Origin: Lachnospiraceae bacterium
Lineage (GTDB): Bacteria > Bacillota_A > Clostridia > Lachnospirales > Lachnospiraceae
DNA: 8,270 bases
Direction of reading: 5' to 3'
Assembly (NCBI GenBank): GCA_017634255.1
Contig: JAGBNT010000032.1
Location: 1 to 8,270 of the forward strand
How positions within the stretch are numbered: the stretch's first letter is position 1; each line of letters begins with the position of its first letter. The notes under the pieces were generated by a model. That model searched no databases and was not told where the DNA came from. It saw nothing but the letters and a program-made list of their open reading frames with translations. This document shows, piece by piece, positions 7,326-8,270 of this stretch. The position numbers and the translations under genes were made by a program.

Positions 7326-7655
7326 TCACATTTCCAATTCATAGATATCATCAAAGCCTATCTCTTTTCCGGCGACCACAAAGGTTCTGCTTATCAGGTC
7401 TATCTCCGACAGAAAGCCGGAAACTGTAAGGTAGTCGTCATCCGAATAATAAAGGACGGAAACGTAGTCTCCTTTTTTCAGAGCCAGGGCCTTTGTATTC
7501 AGCTCCTCCAGCTTATCCTCCAGAAGGAGCCGTCTTGGTCTGCGGATCTTCTCTTTTGCCCGCAGAGCCGCCGAAAATCCCCTAAGCGCATCAAACGGGG
7601 CGAATATCTTTGCCCGCTGGGAGACAGGCATCGGATGCTTGGGTCTTCGCGCCAT
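7326..7655 (-). CDS. YolD-like protein
   Basis: This 109-residue protein carries the YolD-family signature APFDALRGF (19-27) followed by a basic helix (about 28-45) and a C-terminal beta-rich part ending in DDIYELEM. YolD-like proteins are small, have no established enzymatic activity, and are typically encoded next to Y-family translesion polymerases (UvrX/ImuB-like); they are thought to assist them. That arrangement is seen here: the polymerase gene ends in TAA at 7657-7655 and this ATG starts at 7655, sharing one base (TAATG). GGAGGT on the minus strand at 7672-7667, eleven bases upstream and inside the polymerase gene, is its ribosome site. The family call rests on the signature and the neighbour. 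Confidence 0.85.
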   Translation of the reverse strand: MARRPKHPMPVSQRAKIFAPFDALRGFSAALRAKEKIRRPRRLLLEDKLEELNTKALALKKGDYVSVLYYSDDDYLTVSGFLSEIDLISRTFVVAGKEIGFDDIYELEM

Positions 7656-8270
7656 TATTTCTTATGACCTCCGATCTGGTGGTTTCGTATCCTTGTTGTC
7701 GCCCCCTCCATGTAGCTTATCCCCCTCAAAACAGAATCGGCGCCGTACCTGTCCTTTATATCAATGATCGCCCTCTGAACATCCCTGTCCTTTTCTATCC
7801 TCTGTGCATCTGTGAATATCGAAAGCTGCACATATGTCTCAGGAACGACGTTATTGCAGGTGATGGAGAGGCGTCTTATGGGCTGGTAGCGGTCTGTAAT
7901 GCGTTCATAAAGCCGCACGGCGGCGGGTATGATGACCATTGGAGCGTTTGTTTCTTCAGTCAGTCTTTCAGTGCCCCGACCGGAGGGCAGCTCCACCTTC
8001 ATGGAATAGCCGACATACATGGTGATGGAGCTTGTCACCAGATCAGCATCTATAAGGTCAAGGCAGAGGAGATCAGCCATCTCCTTTATCACGAGCCTGG
8101 CTCCCTCAAAATCATAGTCCCTCATCAGCATCTGCCCGTTGGACAGGCTGTGGAAACGGGGAGTATAGCTTTTAATATCCTTAATGGTAGTGGGCTCCCT
8201 TCCCCAGGCATGGTCTATCAGCAGTTCGGCATTTATCCCGTAAGCCCGATAGAGCATATCCTCGTCTGCC
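7655..8270 (-). CDS. Y-family DNA polymerase, C-terminal part (start beyond the window)
   Basis: The frame is open from the window edge (ADEDMLYRAYGINAELL...) to the TAA at 7657-7655, giving about 204 residues. The methionine at 8257 is internal, not a start. YRAYGINAELLIDHAWGREP matches the thumb region of UmuC/UvrX-type translesion polymerases, and YTPRFHSLSNGQML followed by DFEGARLVIKEMADLLCLDLI marks the start of the little-finger domain, which grips damaged template. The palm with the catalytic aspartates is outside the window, so activity cannot be judged. Y-family polymerases copy past DNA lesions with low fidelity. Control by SOS/LexA is likely for this family, but the promoter is not in view. 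It is followed at once by the YolD gene. Confidence 0.88.
   Translation of the reverse strand, partial: ADEDMLYRAYGINAELLIDHAWGREPTTIKDIKSYTPRFHSLSNGQMLMRDYDFEGARLVIKEMADLLCLDLIDADLVTSSITMYVGYSMKVELPSGRGTERLTEETNAPMVIIPAAVRLYERITDRYQPIRRLSITCNNVVPETYVQLSIFTDAQRIEKDRDVQRAIIDIKDRYGADSVLRGISYMEGATTRIRNHQIGGHKK

Noticed and set aside
7311..7328. Three imperfect copies of CTGTTA as a repeat element
   Set aside because: Too short and too few copies to mean more than local slippage; the last copy overlaps the YolD stop codon.
7305..7667. Plus-strand ORF opposite the YolD gene
   Set aside because: It is a shadow of the YolD gene, which has a family signature, a ribosome site and an operon partner.

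Overview
The window looks like chromosome of an anaerobic, low-to-mid GC Firmicute, most likely a Lachnospiraceae-type Clostridium relative. The basis is a class III (oxygen-sensitive) ribonucleotide reductase, a rubrerythrin, a YolD/Y-family polymerase pair, a lamin-tail/CotH surface protein, and strong GGAGG-type ribosome binding sites. The taxon is inferred from gene types, not from a marker gene.

Layout. Bases 1-735 (+) hold the end of a PAS-GGDEF signalling gene. It is cut by an in-frame TAA at 118-120, and the GGDEF domain after the stop is intact. Bases 782-1318 (+) encode rubrerythrin. Its stop codon overlaps a TTG start for a TPR-repeat lipoprotein (1315-2346, +), so the two are probably one translationally coupled unit. 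Bases 2347-2562 are a regulatory region: a near-perfect NrdR box, a weaker second box at NrdR-like spacing, a good sigma-A promoter between and over them, and a leader of about 139 nt. This drives nrdD (2563-5013, +), an anaerobic ribonucleoside-triphosphate reductase with a C-terminal thioredoxin/glutaredoxin-like domain (CPNC) fused on. Directly joined to nrdD is a large membrane-anchored protein with lamin-tail, chitobiase-C-terminal-like and CotH-kinase domains (5016-7238, +). A perfect 8-bp hairpin lies between this operon and a convergent minus-strand operon: a YolD-like protein (7326-7655) preceded by the C-terminal part of a Y-family DNA polymerase that runs off the window end (7655-8270).

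How the genes fit together. Rubrerythrin (peroxide removal) and NrdD (dNTP synthesis without oxygen) fit an obligate anaerobe. nrdD appears to be controlled by NrdR in response to nucleotide state, and the fused redoxin probably supplies its electrons. The YolD/Y-polymerase pair is a translesion-synthesis module. No gene for the NrdD activase (nrdG) is in the window. I see no mobile element, CRISPR array, tRNA or rRNA. The most interesting points are the NrdD-redoxin fusion with its NrdR-type control region, the nrdD-cotH junction, and the broken PAS-GGDEF gene.
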